A DNA stretch of 64,000 nt. It comes from Cupriavidus pampae (GTDB lineage Bacteria > Pseudomonadota > Gammaproteobacteria > Burkholderiales > Burkholderiaceae). Below are positions 51,905 to 60,547 of the stretch, in pieces; positions within the stretch are counted from its first letter, which is position 1, and each line of letters starts with the position of its first letter. Below the pieces are notes generated by a model. That model was not told where the DNA came from and did not search any database. It was given only the letters and a program-made list of their open reading frames with translations. The position numbers and the translations under genes are program-made. Where the stretch lies: NCBI RefSeq assembly GCF_914271485.1, contig NZ_CAJZAG010000005.1, positions 310,001 to 374,000 on the forward strand, read 5' to 3'.

Positions 51905-53494
51905 TTAATTTTTGGAAGATGGCGGCGTCGTGCACCAGGGCGGATAGATGCGCACGGGCAGCAGCGATACGAGAATCAGCAACGCAACGGCAATGCAGGC
52001 CATGACGCGATACAGATCAGCGGAGGTCAGCACCAGGGCTTGCTCGTGAACACGATGGGCAAGCTGGGCCAGCGCGGCGGGCGTGTCGTAGCGATCCCCG
52101 ACGGCCACACCTTGATTGCCGAGCTGATCCACCAGCATGTGCGAGTGGAAGTGCTCGCGCGCGGTGCCGAGGCCTTCGAGCAGGCTGGTCGCCGCCACAC
52201 CCGCGAAGCCCTTGAGCGAATTGAACATGGCCGAAGCGAACGGCCCTTCAGTCGGCGGCAGTCCCGTGGTCACGCCCATCAGGATCGCCACGATGACCAT
52301 TGGTTGCGCCAGGATCTGCAGCGCCTGCAACGTATAGAAGTTGTCGCGAATCCATTCGGAGGTCATGAAGCTGCCCAGCAGGCACGTGGCGATCATGAGC
52401 ATGAGCCCGATCGCCATCACCCAGCGATGGTCGGCTTTCTTCAGATTGAGCAGCGCGGCCGTCAATGGCAGCGTGATCAGCAGCGGCCCCGCAACCAGCA
52501 GCGACAGCGGCGTGGTCTGCAAAGGACGGTAGCCATGGACCTGCGCAAGAAACTGGCCCGGGATGGCGGCCACGCCCACGAGCAGGATCACCGCGCCCGC
52601 GAGCGTGGTCAGGCCGTGCGCGAAGTTGCGGCGCGCCAGTAGTTGCAGTTTGAAGAACGGCACCGGCTGAAACCATTCGTTCAGCAGAAACACCACAAGC
52701 AACGCCATGCCGCCGATCAGCATCAGCGAGATAAAGTCCGACTCGAACCAGTCGAGGCGATCGCCCTGCAGCAGGCCGATGACCAGCATCACAAGCGCGG
52801 GGGCCCCGGTCAGGAAGCCCATCCAGTTGAACGCCCGTAGCCGTTCGAGGCGCGGCTGATCTTCGGGCAGCCCCCATTGCGTCGCCGCACAGGCCAGCAG
52901 CCCAAGCGGGACGATCTGCCAGAACGCCATCTTCCAGCTGACATACTCGGTCCACAGTGCCGCCAGGGGCGTGCCGAGCGCCGGACCGAAGGTCGCGGTC
53001 ATCGCGTAACCGGCCAGGCCGTACAGCTTCACCTTCGGCGGCAGATAGCGCAGCGCCACGACGATCAACATCGGCGGCAGGCAACCACCGGAGATCCCCT
53101 GCAACACGCGCAGCACGTAGAGACTGGTCAGGTTCGGCGCAAAAGGGCACAGCACGCCGAACAACATGGTGGCGATCACCGCGCCGACGGTGAATCGCTT
53201 GAGCGTGAACGTGATGCCGAACCACGGCGCGAACGCCATGGTCGCCACGTTGGCGGCCTCGAACAATGCAGTCAGCCACGTGCCATCGTCACGGCCGATC
53301 AGGAACGCGCCGCGAATATCGGCCAGCGCGAGTGCGGTCACCTGCTCGTTGAGGATCGCGAGCATCGATGCGAGCAGCACGCCGATCAACCCAGTGGCGA
53401 GGCGCAACGTGAATGCGGGCGCCGCGGGTGCAACGGACGCCTGGGGTGGCGCTGGCGTGTCAACGTTGCTGGTGAGTGGAGGGCCCGTGAGCAT
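51905..53494 (-). CDS. DHA2-family MFS efflux pump (EmrB type)
   Basis: 529 residues with fourteen membrane segments. The family pattern includes LASMLAILNEQVTALALADIRGAF in helix 1, LRVLQGISGGCLPPMLIVVALRYLP, and GLAGYAMTATFGPALGTPLAALWTEY, the last resembling the antiporter motif C. It exports hydrophobic drugs or aromatic acids using protons. It is first in the pump-fusion-duct operon; no dedicated regulator gene is next to it. Confidence 0.9.
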   Translation of the reverse strand: MLTGPPLTSNVDTPAPPQASVAPAAPAFTLRLATGLIGVLLASMLAILNEQVTALALADIRGAFLIGRDDGTWLTALFEAANVATMAFAPWFGITFTLKRFTVGAVIATMLFGVLCPFAPNLTSLYVLRVLQGISGGCLPPMLIVVALRYLPPKVKLYGLAGYAMTATFGPALGTPLAALWTEYVSWKMAFWQIVPLGLLACAATQWGLPEDQPRLERLRAFNWMGFLTGAPALVMLVIGLLQGDRLDWFESDFISLMLIGGMALLVVFLLNEWFQPVPFFKLQLLARRNFAHGLTTLAGAVILLVGVAAIPGQFLAQVHGYRPLQTTPLSLLVAGPLLITLPLTAALLNLKKADHRWVMAIGLMLMIATCLLGSFMTSEWIRDNFYTLQALQILAQPMVIVAILMGVTTGLPPTEGPFASAMFNSLKGFAGVAATSLLEGLGTAREHFHSHMLVDQLGNQGVAVGDRYDTPAALAQLAHRVHEQALVLTSADLYRVMACIAVALLILVSLLPVRIYPPWCTTPPSSKN

Positions 53495-53742
53495 GAATTT
53501 CCCTTGCTACCTTCGAGATCGATTTACGTGAATTGACTTTACGATGCGGGCGATTTTTTCGCGCTTGAACTGAGCGTCCAATCGGGCCAACTTGTTAGGA
53601 AAATTAGCCAGACGCAAGTGCAAGACGTAGTGGCCAGAACGAGCATCTTTTTGGCCTGCAAGCGTGCCATCCTGATCCCTGCCCAGACACAAAGCTCGGC
53701 ATACTCTGCGAGACATTCCGCAGTTTTTGAAGTGAGCCCGCC

Positions 53743-55614
53743 GTGACCCGCAAACGCAGAAGCCCCATGCAAGCCCCCGCCACCCTCGACGAGACATCGA
53801 TCGAACACGAAGTGATGTCCGGCGCCGATATCATCCTGCGCGTACTCAGCGAGCAAGGCGTGGATACGGTATTCGGCTACAGCGGCGGCGCGATTCTGCC
53901 GACCTACGATGCGGTCTTTCGCTTCAACGAAATGCATCAGGACGATCCCTCGCAGCAGATCAGGCTGGTGGTCCCGGCCAACGAGCAGGCCGCGGGCTTT
54001 ATGGCCGCCGGCTACGCGCGTGCGAGCGGCAAGGTGGGCGTGTTCATGGTGACGTCGGGCCCTGGCGCGACCAATGCGGTCACGCCGATTGCCGACTGCA
54101 ACGGCGATTCGGTGCCCGTGGTGCTGATCTGCGGCCAGGTGCCGCGCGCCGCGATCGGCACGGACGCGTTTCAGGAAGCCCCGGTCTTCAACATCATGTC
54201 GGCCTGCGCCAAGCAGGTCTTCCTGGTGACGGATCCCGCCAAGCTCGAGCAGACGCTGCGTACCGCATTCGAGGTGGCTCGCACGGGCCGCCCCGGCCCC
54301 GTGGTGGTGGATGTGCCGAAAGACATCCAGAACTGGTTCGGCCCGTATATCGGTGCGGGTACGCTGGAGTTTCGCGGTTACTCGGATCGTCTGCGTTCGG
54401 TGGCAAAGGGCGCGCACCTCGATGACGACAAGCGCGCCCAGTTCTTCCAGTTGCTGCAGGACAGCAAACGGCCCCTGCTCTACGTCGGCGGCGGCATCGC
54501 GAGTGCTGATGCGACCCGCGAGCTGCAGGACTTCGCCGAGCGTTACTGCCTGCCGGTGGTCAGCACACTGATGGGACTGGGCGCGATGCCCGCGAAGCAC
54601 GAGCTGTATCTCGGCATGCTGGGCATGCACGGGACCGCGTGCGCCAACTACGCAGTGGAGGATTGCGACCTGCTGATCGCGGTGGGCGCGCGTTTCGACG
54701 ATCGCGTGGCAGGCGGCCGCCCCGATTCATTTGCGCCGAATGCGCGCCGCGTGGCGCACATCGACATCGATGAGGCGGAGATCGACAAGGTCAAGAAAAC
54801 GCACTGGAGCCACGTGGGCGATGCGAAGCGCGCGTTGCTGTCGCTGATGGAGCACGGTCCGGTTGCTCATCGGCATGCGGCGTGGATCGATGCCGTGGCC
54901 GAGCTCAAGCGCACCTATCGCATGAGCTACAACCGCGACAGCATCCATATCCAGCCGCAGCGTGTGGTGGAGCGCTTGAGCGAGATCACCGGCGGGCGCG
55001 CGATCATCACCACCGGCGTGGGCCAGCATCAGATGTGGGCCGCGCAGTTTTTCGATGTGAGGGAGCCTCGCACGTTCCTGACCTCGGGCAGCATGGGCAC
55101 CATGGGCTTCGGCCTGCCCGCCGCGATTGGCGCGCAGTTGGCGCAGCCCGATGCGCTGGTCATCGATATCGACGGCGATGGCAGCATCCGCATGAACCTC
55201 GGCGAACTCGAGACCGCCAGCACCTATGACGTCCCCATCAAGGTGCTGCTGCTCAACAATCGTGGCGACGGCATGATCCGGCAATGGCAGCGCCTCTACT
55301 TCGAGGGCCGCCTGTGCGTGAGCGACAAATCGCTGCACCGCAAGGACTTCGTGCAGACGGCGCTGGCCGATGGCTTCGAGTTCGCCGAGCGCGTGGAAGC
55401 CATCGAGAACCTCGACGATCGCCTGCGCGCGTTCGTCGCGTTTCGTGGCCCCGCGTTCCTCGAGGTGATGGTCGATCAGGACGCGGACGTGTTTCCGATG
55501 GTCGGCCCTGGCCAGAGCTACGCGACGATGCTGACCGGGCCGTATATCCCGTCGAGGACGGCAGGCGAGACTTCTGTGGAAGCTACCGGTCAGCAGGCCG
55601 CGGACATGTTCTAG
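53743..55614 (+). CDS. Acetolactate synthase large subunit (thiamine-diphosphate enzyme)
   Basis: 623 residues from the GTG at 53743; an ATG at 53767 is also possible and neither has a good ribosome binding site. The catalytic Glu is in VVPANEQAAGFMAAGYAR, the FAD-binding motif GARFDDRVAGG of biosynthetic enzymes is present, and the cofactor motif begins GDGSIRMNLGELETAS. The enzyme condenses two pyruvates, or pyruvate and 2-oxobutyrate, in branched-chain amino acid synthesis. No ilvH small-subunit gene is adjacent. At 623 residues it is longer than most. The last 32 bases overlap the convergent MFS gene. Confidence 0.85.
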   Translation: MTRKRRSPMQAPATLDETSIEHEVMSGADIILRVLSEQGVDTVFGYSGGAILPTYDAVFRFNEMHQDDPSQQIRLVVPANEQAAGFMAAGYARASGKVGVFMVTSGPGATNAVTPIADCNGDSVPVVLICGQVPRAAIGTDAFQEAPVFNIMSACAKQVFLVTDPAKLEQTLRTAFEVARTGRPGPVVVDVPKDIQNWFGPYIGAGTLEFRGYSDRLRSVAKGAHLDDDKRAQFFQLLQDSKRPLLYVGGGIASADATRELQDFAERYCLPVVSTLMGLGAMPAKHELYLGMLGMHGTACANYAVEDCDLLIAVGARFDDRVAGGRPDSFAPNARRVAHIDIDEAEIDKVKKTHWSHVGDAKRALLSLMEHGPVAHRHAAWIDAVAELKRTYRMSYNRDSIHIQPQRVVERLSEITGGRAIITTGVGQHQMWAAQFFDVREPRTFLTSGSMGTMGFGLPAAIGAQLAQPDALVIDIDGDGSIRMNLGELETASTYDVPIKVLLLNNRGDGMIRQWQRLYFEGRLCVSDKSLHRKDFVQTALADGFEFAERVEAIENLDDRLRAFVAFRGPAFLEVMVDQDADVFPMVGPGQSYATMLTGPYIPSRTAGETSVEATGQQAADMF

Positions 55615-56800
55615 GACGCGTCCGCCAACAGATCGCCGCCCCCACCGCTAGTGCCCCGGCGGCAATCGTCAACGACAGGCCGAAGCTGCCGGTGTGTGTG
55701 ATCGTGGTGGCGGCTAGTGGGGGGCCGGCGATCTGGCCGATGGCGTAGGTGGCTGTCATCAGGCTGATCAGTTGTGGCGAGCGGGGGCCCGCCAGGCGGT
55801 GGGCTTCGCGCATCGAGAGGGCGATCAGGGCGGTGAACGGTAGGCCGACCAGCAGGCTGCTCAGGGCGAGTCCGGTCACCGACTGCCAGCTCGCGGCCAG
55901 GGCTACGCCGGTGGCCTGCATGATGTACAGCGCCGTCAGCAGGCGCCAGTTATCGCGCTGCGTGCCGACTCGCGTGACCAGCGCGGCGCCGATGGTTACG
56001 CCGACGCCGAATAGCGGCCAGAACAGATGTGCCCACAAGCTCTGCGGCAGCGCCTGCCGCGCGATCACGGGCAGGAAGGTTGCGGTGATGATGTAGCCGA
56101 AGCCGGCCAGCCCGTAGGCAACGGTCAGCGCCACCGTGCGTGGTGCGCGCCATGACAACGGTGGCGCGCTCGTGCTTTGCGCCGTGGAAGCCGCCACCGC
56201 AGGTCGTGGCGTCAGGACTCGCCAGATCGCCGCCACCAGCAATGCACCAATCACCGCGAAGCAGGCCCAGCCCTGCCGCGCGCTCCACTGCATTGCGGCC
56301 ATCGCGACGGCCGGCGCACCGGTCAGCACGATGCCGATACCGGTGCCGCAGAACATCAGGCCAATCATGTTCGAACGGCCAAGGCCGGCTAGCCGCTGCA
56401 TGCACCACGTGGTGGCATGAATCATGACCAGCGCGCTTGCGACACCAGCCAGCGCGCGCCAGACCATCCATATTGCGAGGGTTCCGGGCAATGCCATCGC
56501 CAGTGTCAGCAGCACCGTCAGCACCAGCGCAAACCGCGCGGCGCGTGCCGAGTCCACGCGCCAGACCAGTCCGAGCAGCGAGCCCACCAGATAGCCGATG
56601 TAGTTTGCGGTCGCGAGCGCCCCACCCTGTGCGAGGGTGACCGTGCCATCGTGCAGCATCATCGGCAACAACGGCGTGAACGCAAAGCGGCCGATGCCAA
56701 GCGAGACCACGAGGCAAACGAGCCCGGTGATCGCCACGGTCCACGGACTCGTGGCCGAACTCAACTTTTCGGGGTCGTTAGCCGCAGCGACAAGCGACAT
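55583..56800 (-). CDS. YbfB/YjiJ-family MFS transporter
   Basis: 405 residues with twelve membrane segments, beginning TGLVCLVVSLGIGRFAFTPLLPMMLHDG, the hallmark of the YbfB/YjiJ family, then ALATANYIGYLVGSLLGL. The substrate is unknown. The ATG overlaps the pcp stop codon (TGATG), so translation is coupled to the upstream peptidase gene. The 3' end overlaps the acetolactate synthase gene on the other strand. Confidence 0.87.
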   Translation of the reverse strand: MSLVAAANDPEKLSSATSPWTVAITGLVCLVVSLGIGRFAFTPLLPMMLHDGTVTLAQGGALATANYIGYLVGSLLGLVWRVDSARAARFALVLTVLLTLAMALPGTLAIWMVWRALAGVASALVMIHATTWCMQRLAGLGRSNMIGLMFCGTGIGIVLTGAPAVAMAAMQWSARQGWACFAVIGALLVAAIWRVLTPRPAVAASTAQSTSAPPLSWRAPRTVALTVAYGLAGFGYIITATFLPVIARQALPQSLWAHLFWPLFGVGVTIGAALVTRVGTQRDNWRLLTALYIMQATGVALAASWQSVTGLALSSLLVGLPFTALIALSMREAHRLAGPRSPQLISLMTATYAIGQIAGPPLAATTITHTGSFGLSLTIAAGALAVGAAICWRTRPRTCPRPADR

Positions 56801-57447
56801 CAGTGCGTGGCCCCCGCCGCGTACTTCACGTCCTGCGCCGTGGACAGCGACGTCGCCACCATGACCTCGATCGCCGCGATCAACGTCCGTACATCGAGAC
56901 TGGGCGCGCCCGGATGATGCGCGGCCATCTCCGGTAGATAGGGCACGTGCACAAACCCACCCCGCAATGCCGGCCGCTCGGTCGCGATGTAATGCAGCAG
57001 CGCATAGAAGATGGCATTGCAGTTATAGGTGCCCGCCGTCTGCGACACCGACGCAGGAATCCCCGCCGCGCGCAGGGCCCGCACCAGCGCCTTGATCGGC
57101 AACGCCGAGAAATACCCTACCGGTCCACCCGCGACCACAGGTTCGTCCACCGGCTGCCGCCCGGCATTGTCGGGAATGCGCGCATCGACGACATTGATCG
57201 CCACGCGCTCGATCGAGACATCGCACCGTCCGCCAGCCTGCCCAAGGCACAACACCAACACGGGATCGACCGCTTCGATATGCCCGATCAGCGTCTGCCG
57301 CACCTCGCCAATCACGCACGGCAGTTGCCGCGCCACGATCTGCGCGCCACCCACTACGCGACCGTCCATGGCACGCACCGCCTCCCACGAAGGATTCAAC
57401 GTCTCGCCGTCGAATGGCTCGATCCCGGTAACCAATACGGTGTCCAC
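56800..57447 (-). CDS. pcp: Pyrrolidone-carboxylate peptidase (pyroglutamyl-peptidase I)
   Basis: 215 residues from a GTG at 57447, the normal length of the family; the ATG at 57525 would add 26 unusual residues and leave only 16 bases to the divergent LysR gene. The catalytic triad can be assigned as Glu80 (SIERVAINV), Cys143 ([10 protein letters not shown]) and His167 ([10 protein letters not shown]). It removes N-terminal pyroglutamate from peptides in the cytoplasm. It is coupled to the YbfB-like MFS gene and divergent from a LysR gene. Confidence 0.88.
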   Translation of the reverse strand: MDTVLVTGIEPFDGETLNPSWEAVRAMDGRVVGGAQIVARQLPCVIGEVRQTLIGHIEAVDPVLVLCLGQAGGRCDVSIERVAINVVDARIPDNAGRQPVDEPVVAGGPVGYFSALPIKALVRALRAAGIPASVSQTAGTYNCNAIFYALLHYIATERPALRGGFVHVPYLPEMAAHHPGAPSLDVRTLIAAIEVMVATSLSTAQDVKYAAGATH

Positions 57448-57532
57448 GACGCACCTGTGCACGAAGTCATCAGAAGCGGATATCGTACGCACTGCATCGG
57501 CATTCTTGAAATGGATATTCGTCATCCATTAC

Positions 57533-57547
57533 ATTCACCAAATGAAT
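57533..57547. promoter_or_regulatory. Dyad overlapping the LysR start codon
   Basis: ATTCA (57533-57537) and TGAAT (57543-57547) around a 5-base centre cover the ATG of the LysR gene. A LysR-type site here would let the protein repress itself and control the divergent pcp operon. Confidence 0.4.
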
Positions 57548-58483
57548 CTATCGCGAGTAGACCTGAACCTCCTCGTCACGTTCGAGGCGCTATATCAAAC
57601 GCGCAATGTCACGCTGGCCGGCCAGCGGCTCAACCGTGCGCAGCCGTCCGTGAGCAACGCGCTGACGCGCCTGCGCGCGCTGTTCGGTGACGACCTGTTC
57701 GTACGCGGCACCGCCGGCATGCAACCCACCGAACTGGCCCATGCGCTGATGCCCGCCATCACACTTGCGCTGGACCATGTGCGTCAGGCCATGGGCCAAT
57801 CGGTGGCGTTCGACCCGGCCGTCCCCGCAGGTCGGCGCTTCACCATCGCCGCCAGCGACTACGCCGACATCGTGCTGCTGCCGCATCTGATTGCCCGCCT
57901 GCGTCTCGCCGCGCCGGATATCGATCTGCGCGTGATGGCGCTCGATCGTGCAACCATCCACGATCAGCTCGATCACGGTGTGGCCGACGTCGCCATCAGC
58001 GGCCACCTGAGCACGCCGAAGCGCATGGTCAGGACAACGTTGTATCAGGAGGATTTTGTCTGCATCGCGCACCGCGAGCATCCGCTGCTGAGCGGCACGC
58101 GGCGTCGCCGCACGATCGATCTCGCGACGTATCTGCGGTTGCCACACGCGCTATTCGTGCCCAGCGACGATGGCTCGCGCCGTGGCGTAATCGACGGCAA
58201 GCTCGAGCGCCTGGGCCAACATCGCCGCGTGGCGGCAACGTTCTCGCATATCGTCGCCCTGCCCCTCGCGGTAGCGAGCAGCGATCTGGTGGCGACGATG
58301 GCCCGGCGCGCGGCACAACAGCTGGCACCGGCGGAGGTACAGATCTACGAATTGCCCAAGGCCCTGACGGATACCGCTTTCGATATCGACCTCATCCACA
58401 CGCGCCGGGCTCAGGCGGATGCCGGTGTCACGTGGTTGCGCGAGCAGATCCTGGCGGCGGTGGCCGCGGTGGTGCAGCCATGA
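57542..58483 (+). CDS. LysR-family regulator divergent from pcp
   Basis: 313 residues from the ATG at 57542. The domain starts MNLSRVDLNLLVTFEALYQTRNVTLAGQRLNRAQPSVSNALTRLRALFGDDLFVRG, the NodD/NahR-like branch pattern, and the effector domain begins near 92 (RRFTIAASDYADIVLLP). The short divergent region with a dyad suggests control of pcp and the MFS gene. No inducer can be inferred. Confidence 0.87.
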   Translation: MNLSRVDLNLLVTFEALYQTRNVTLAGQRLNRAQPSVSNALTRLRALFGDDLFVRGTAGMQPTELAHALMPAITLALDHVRQAMGQSVAFDPAVPAGRRFTIAASDYADIVLLPHLIARLRLAAPDIDLRVMALDRATIHDQLDHGVADVAISGHLSTPKRMVRTTLYQEDFVCIAHREHPLLSGTRRRRTIDLATYLRLPHALFVPSDDGSRRGVIDGKLERLGQHRRVAATFSHIVALPLAVASSDLVATMARRAAQQLAPAEVQIYELPKALTDTAFDIDLIHTRRAQADAGVTWLREQILAAVAAVVQP

Positions 58484-58499
58484 CGAACAGAAATAACGC

Positions 58500-59111
58500 C
58501 TACTTCTTCAGCGCCGGATAGCCCTGAATATAGATCCACTCGGTGGCCTTGGCCGGCGTATGACACGCCAGACAGTTCTGCTTGTAATTGGACGTGGGCA
58601 TCGGCACCCCGCTCTTCGTCGGCAAATTGCGCGACGCCACGGTCGGCTTGCCGTCGTCGAACCAGGCCCAGCCCCAGCCATCGCCCCACGTATCGCCCTG
58701 CGGGTAGCGCCCCTTGCTGTCGCGCACCATCACGAACCAGCCACGGAGTTTCTCCGAATGACTGACGGTGCCGGTGGTCATCGGCTCGGTGGCGGCCATG
58801 TACACCTCTTTCACCAGCACCGTGCCGTCCGGAAAGCTGCCGCTCTTGCGATAGGCGTCGATCGTGCCCGGCGAGGCATAGACCACATGCAACTCCTCCG
58901 AACCGGCGCCCTGATCCTTGGCCACCGCCCAGGTACCCAGATAGTTGTACGTAGTCCGATAGGCATCCGGCACACGGAGGTTGCCCGAGGCATCGACCGC
59001 GACGCTGGGTTTTGGCTTGTCGGCTGCGGACAAGCTCGTCACGAACATCGCCGCAGCCAAAGACATCGCACCGCACAAAAGGCGGACAAACGAATGCCTG
59101 CTCGCTCTCAT
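58500..59111 (-). CDS. Cytochrome P460-family exported heme protein
   Basis: 203 residues from the ATG at 59111, with GGGGG upstream. The signal peptide covers about the first 30 residues (LLCGAMSLAAAMFVTSLSAA). The mature protein has the P460 fold pattern RTTYNYLGTWAV, GTVLVKEVYMAATEP, and the c-type heme motif CLACH near the C-terminus (NCLACHTPAKATEW). Relatives oxidise hydroxylamine or bind NO in the periplasm, through an unusual heme-Lys cross-link; the exact activity here is inferred. It is a single gene, convergent with the LysR gene. Confidence 0.85.
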   Translation of the reverse strand: MRASRHSFVRLLCGAMSLAAAMFVTSLSAADKPKPSVAVDASGNLRVPDAYRTTYNYLGTWAVAKDQGAGSEELHVVYASPGTIDAYRKSGSFPDGTVLVKEVYMAATEPMTTGTVSHSEKLRGWFVMVRDSKGRYPQGDTWGDGWGWAWFDDGKPTVASRNLPTKSGVPMPTSNYKQNCLACHTPAKATEWIYIQGYPALKK

Positions 59112-59206
59112 GAACCATCCCCCCAGACCGTGGAATGTGGTCTTCGAAGAACCAGCATGGTTCACACCGCGGCCGTCCGCAATACTGCCTTAGTAGAACT
59201 CGGACC

Positions 59207-60199
59207 TCAGTCCCCCCTGATCCCGCGCTCGCGAATCAGCACGCCCCATTTGACGGTTTCCTTTGCCAGATGGTCCCTGAGCTGCGCCGGTGTGCTACCG
59301 ATCGGCTCCGCGCCAATCGCTGCCAGCCGTTGCTGCACGGCCGGCTTCTTCAGCGCTTCCAGCATGGCGCGATTGAGCGTGTCGACCACAGCCTGCGGCG
59401 TCTTCGCCGGCACGAATGTGGCAAACCATGGCGACAACTCATAGCCCGGCACACCCGCTTCCGCCACCGTCGGCACATTGGGCAGCGCGGACGACCGCAC
59501 GCTGGTGGTCACCGCGATGGCCGTCAGCTTGCCGCTATCGATATGCGGCTTGGCCGACGTGATGCTGTCGAACATGTAGTCCACCTGCCCGCCGAGCAGA
59601 TCCGTCATCGCCGGGCCCGACCCCTTGTACGGGATATGCAGCAGGTCCACGTGCGCCATCGACGTGAACAGTTCGCCCGCCAGATGGATCGACGTACCGT
59701 TGCCCGCCGAGGCATAGCTGTACTTGCCCGGCTTGGCCTTGGCACTGGCGATGACTTCGGCAACCGTCTTGACCGGATTCTTTGCCTTGCTGGTCACCAG
59801 CACGTTCGGCACCACCGCCAGCAGCGACACCGGCGCGAAGTCCTTGATCGGGTCATAGGAAAGCTTGCCGTACAACGCCGGATTCACCGCCATGCCGTTG
59901 GCCACGATGATCAGCGTGTAACCGTCCGCCGGCGCTCGCGCCACCATCTCCGCGCCAATATTGCCGCCCGCACCGGGACGGTTCTCCACGACGATCGCCT
60001 GCCCCAGCGATTTCGACATGTCTTCGCCAAGTGTGCGCGCGATGTTGTCCATCGCCCCGCCCGCGGGAAACGGCACCACCCAGCGAATCGGATGGTCGGG
60101 ATAGGCGGCATGCGCCGGCGCCGCGGCCGCCATCAGCAGCGCAGCGGCAATGACGGACGGCACCAGCAGGCGCGCCGGGCGTTGCGGCAAGGACTTCAT
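59207..60199 (-). CDS. Bug/TctC-family extracytoplasmic binding protein
   Basis: 330 residues with a signal peptide (LLVPSVIAAALLMAAAAPAHAA). The Bug pattern is clear: YPDHPIRWVVPFPAGGAMDNIARTLGEDMSKSLGQAIVVENRPGAGGNIGAEMVARAPADGYTL. Bug proteins bind carboxylates or aromatic acids in the periplasm for TctAB-like permeases. It lies 36 bases after catC on the same strand, so it is probably the third gene of the catBC operon and may bind an aromatic acid or pathway intermediate. No tctAB genes are adjacent. Confidence 0.92.
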   Translation of the reverse strand: MKSLPQRPARLLVPSVIAAALLMAAAAPAHAAYPDHPIRWVVPFPAGGAMDNIARTLGEDMSKSLGQAIVVENRPGAGGNIGAEMVARAPADGYTLIIVANGMAVNPALYGKLSYDPIKDFAPVSLLAVVPNVLVTSKAKNPVKTVAEVIASAKAKPGKYSYASAGNGTSIHLAGELFTSMAHVDLLHIPYKGSGPAMTDLLGGQVDYMFDSITSAKPHIDSGKLTAIAVTTSVRSSALPNVPTVAEAGVPGYELSPWFATFVPAKTPQAVVDTLNRAMLEALKKPAVQQRLAAIGAEPIGSTPAQLRDHLAKETVKWGVLIRERGIRGD

Positions 60200-60235
60200 C
60201 GCGTTTGTCTCCGTATGTCTTGTATTGTTTGCCGA

Positions 60236-60514
60236 TCAGCGGATCGACGAGGGATGCTTGGCCAGGGGTGTAACGTGCAGCTTCATGTACCGAAACAACG
60301 GCAACGCCGACAGCAACGTATGCAGTTCGTCGTTCGACTCCACGTCGAACACGCTGTAGTTGGCGTACTCGCCCACCACGCGATACAGCGCCTGCCACTT
60401 GCCCTGGCGCTGCAGATCCTGCGAATAAGCCTTCTCGCGGGCCTTGATCTCTTCAAACGCGTCGGCGGGCAAGTCGTGTGGCACCTGCACATCCATCCTG
60501 ACGAGGAACAGCAT
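60236..60514 (-). CDS. catC: Muconolactone delta-isomerase
   Basis: 92 residues, the standard length. The sequence follows the family from MLFLVRMDVQVPHDLP through KAREKAYSQDLQRQGKW, GEYANYSVFDVESNDELH, and LPLFRYMKLHVTPLAKHPSS. It isomerises muconolactone to 3-oxoadipate enol-lactone, the third step of catechol ortho cleavage, in the cytoplasm as a decamer. It starts 33 bases after catB. Confidence 0.95.
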   Translation of the reverse strand: MLFLVRMDVQVPHDLPADAFEEIKAREKAYSQDLQRQGKWQALYRVVGEYANYSVFDVESNDELHTLLSALPLFRYMKLHVTPLAKHPSSIR

Positions 60515-60547
60515 GAGTTATGTCTCCGATAGGAATAAGAAAGCGGA

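Noticed and set aside
53507..53797. 96-codon minus-strand frame before the acetolactate synthase gene
   Set aside because: It overlaps both the promoter and start of that gene, lacks a ribosome binding site and resembles no family.
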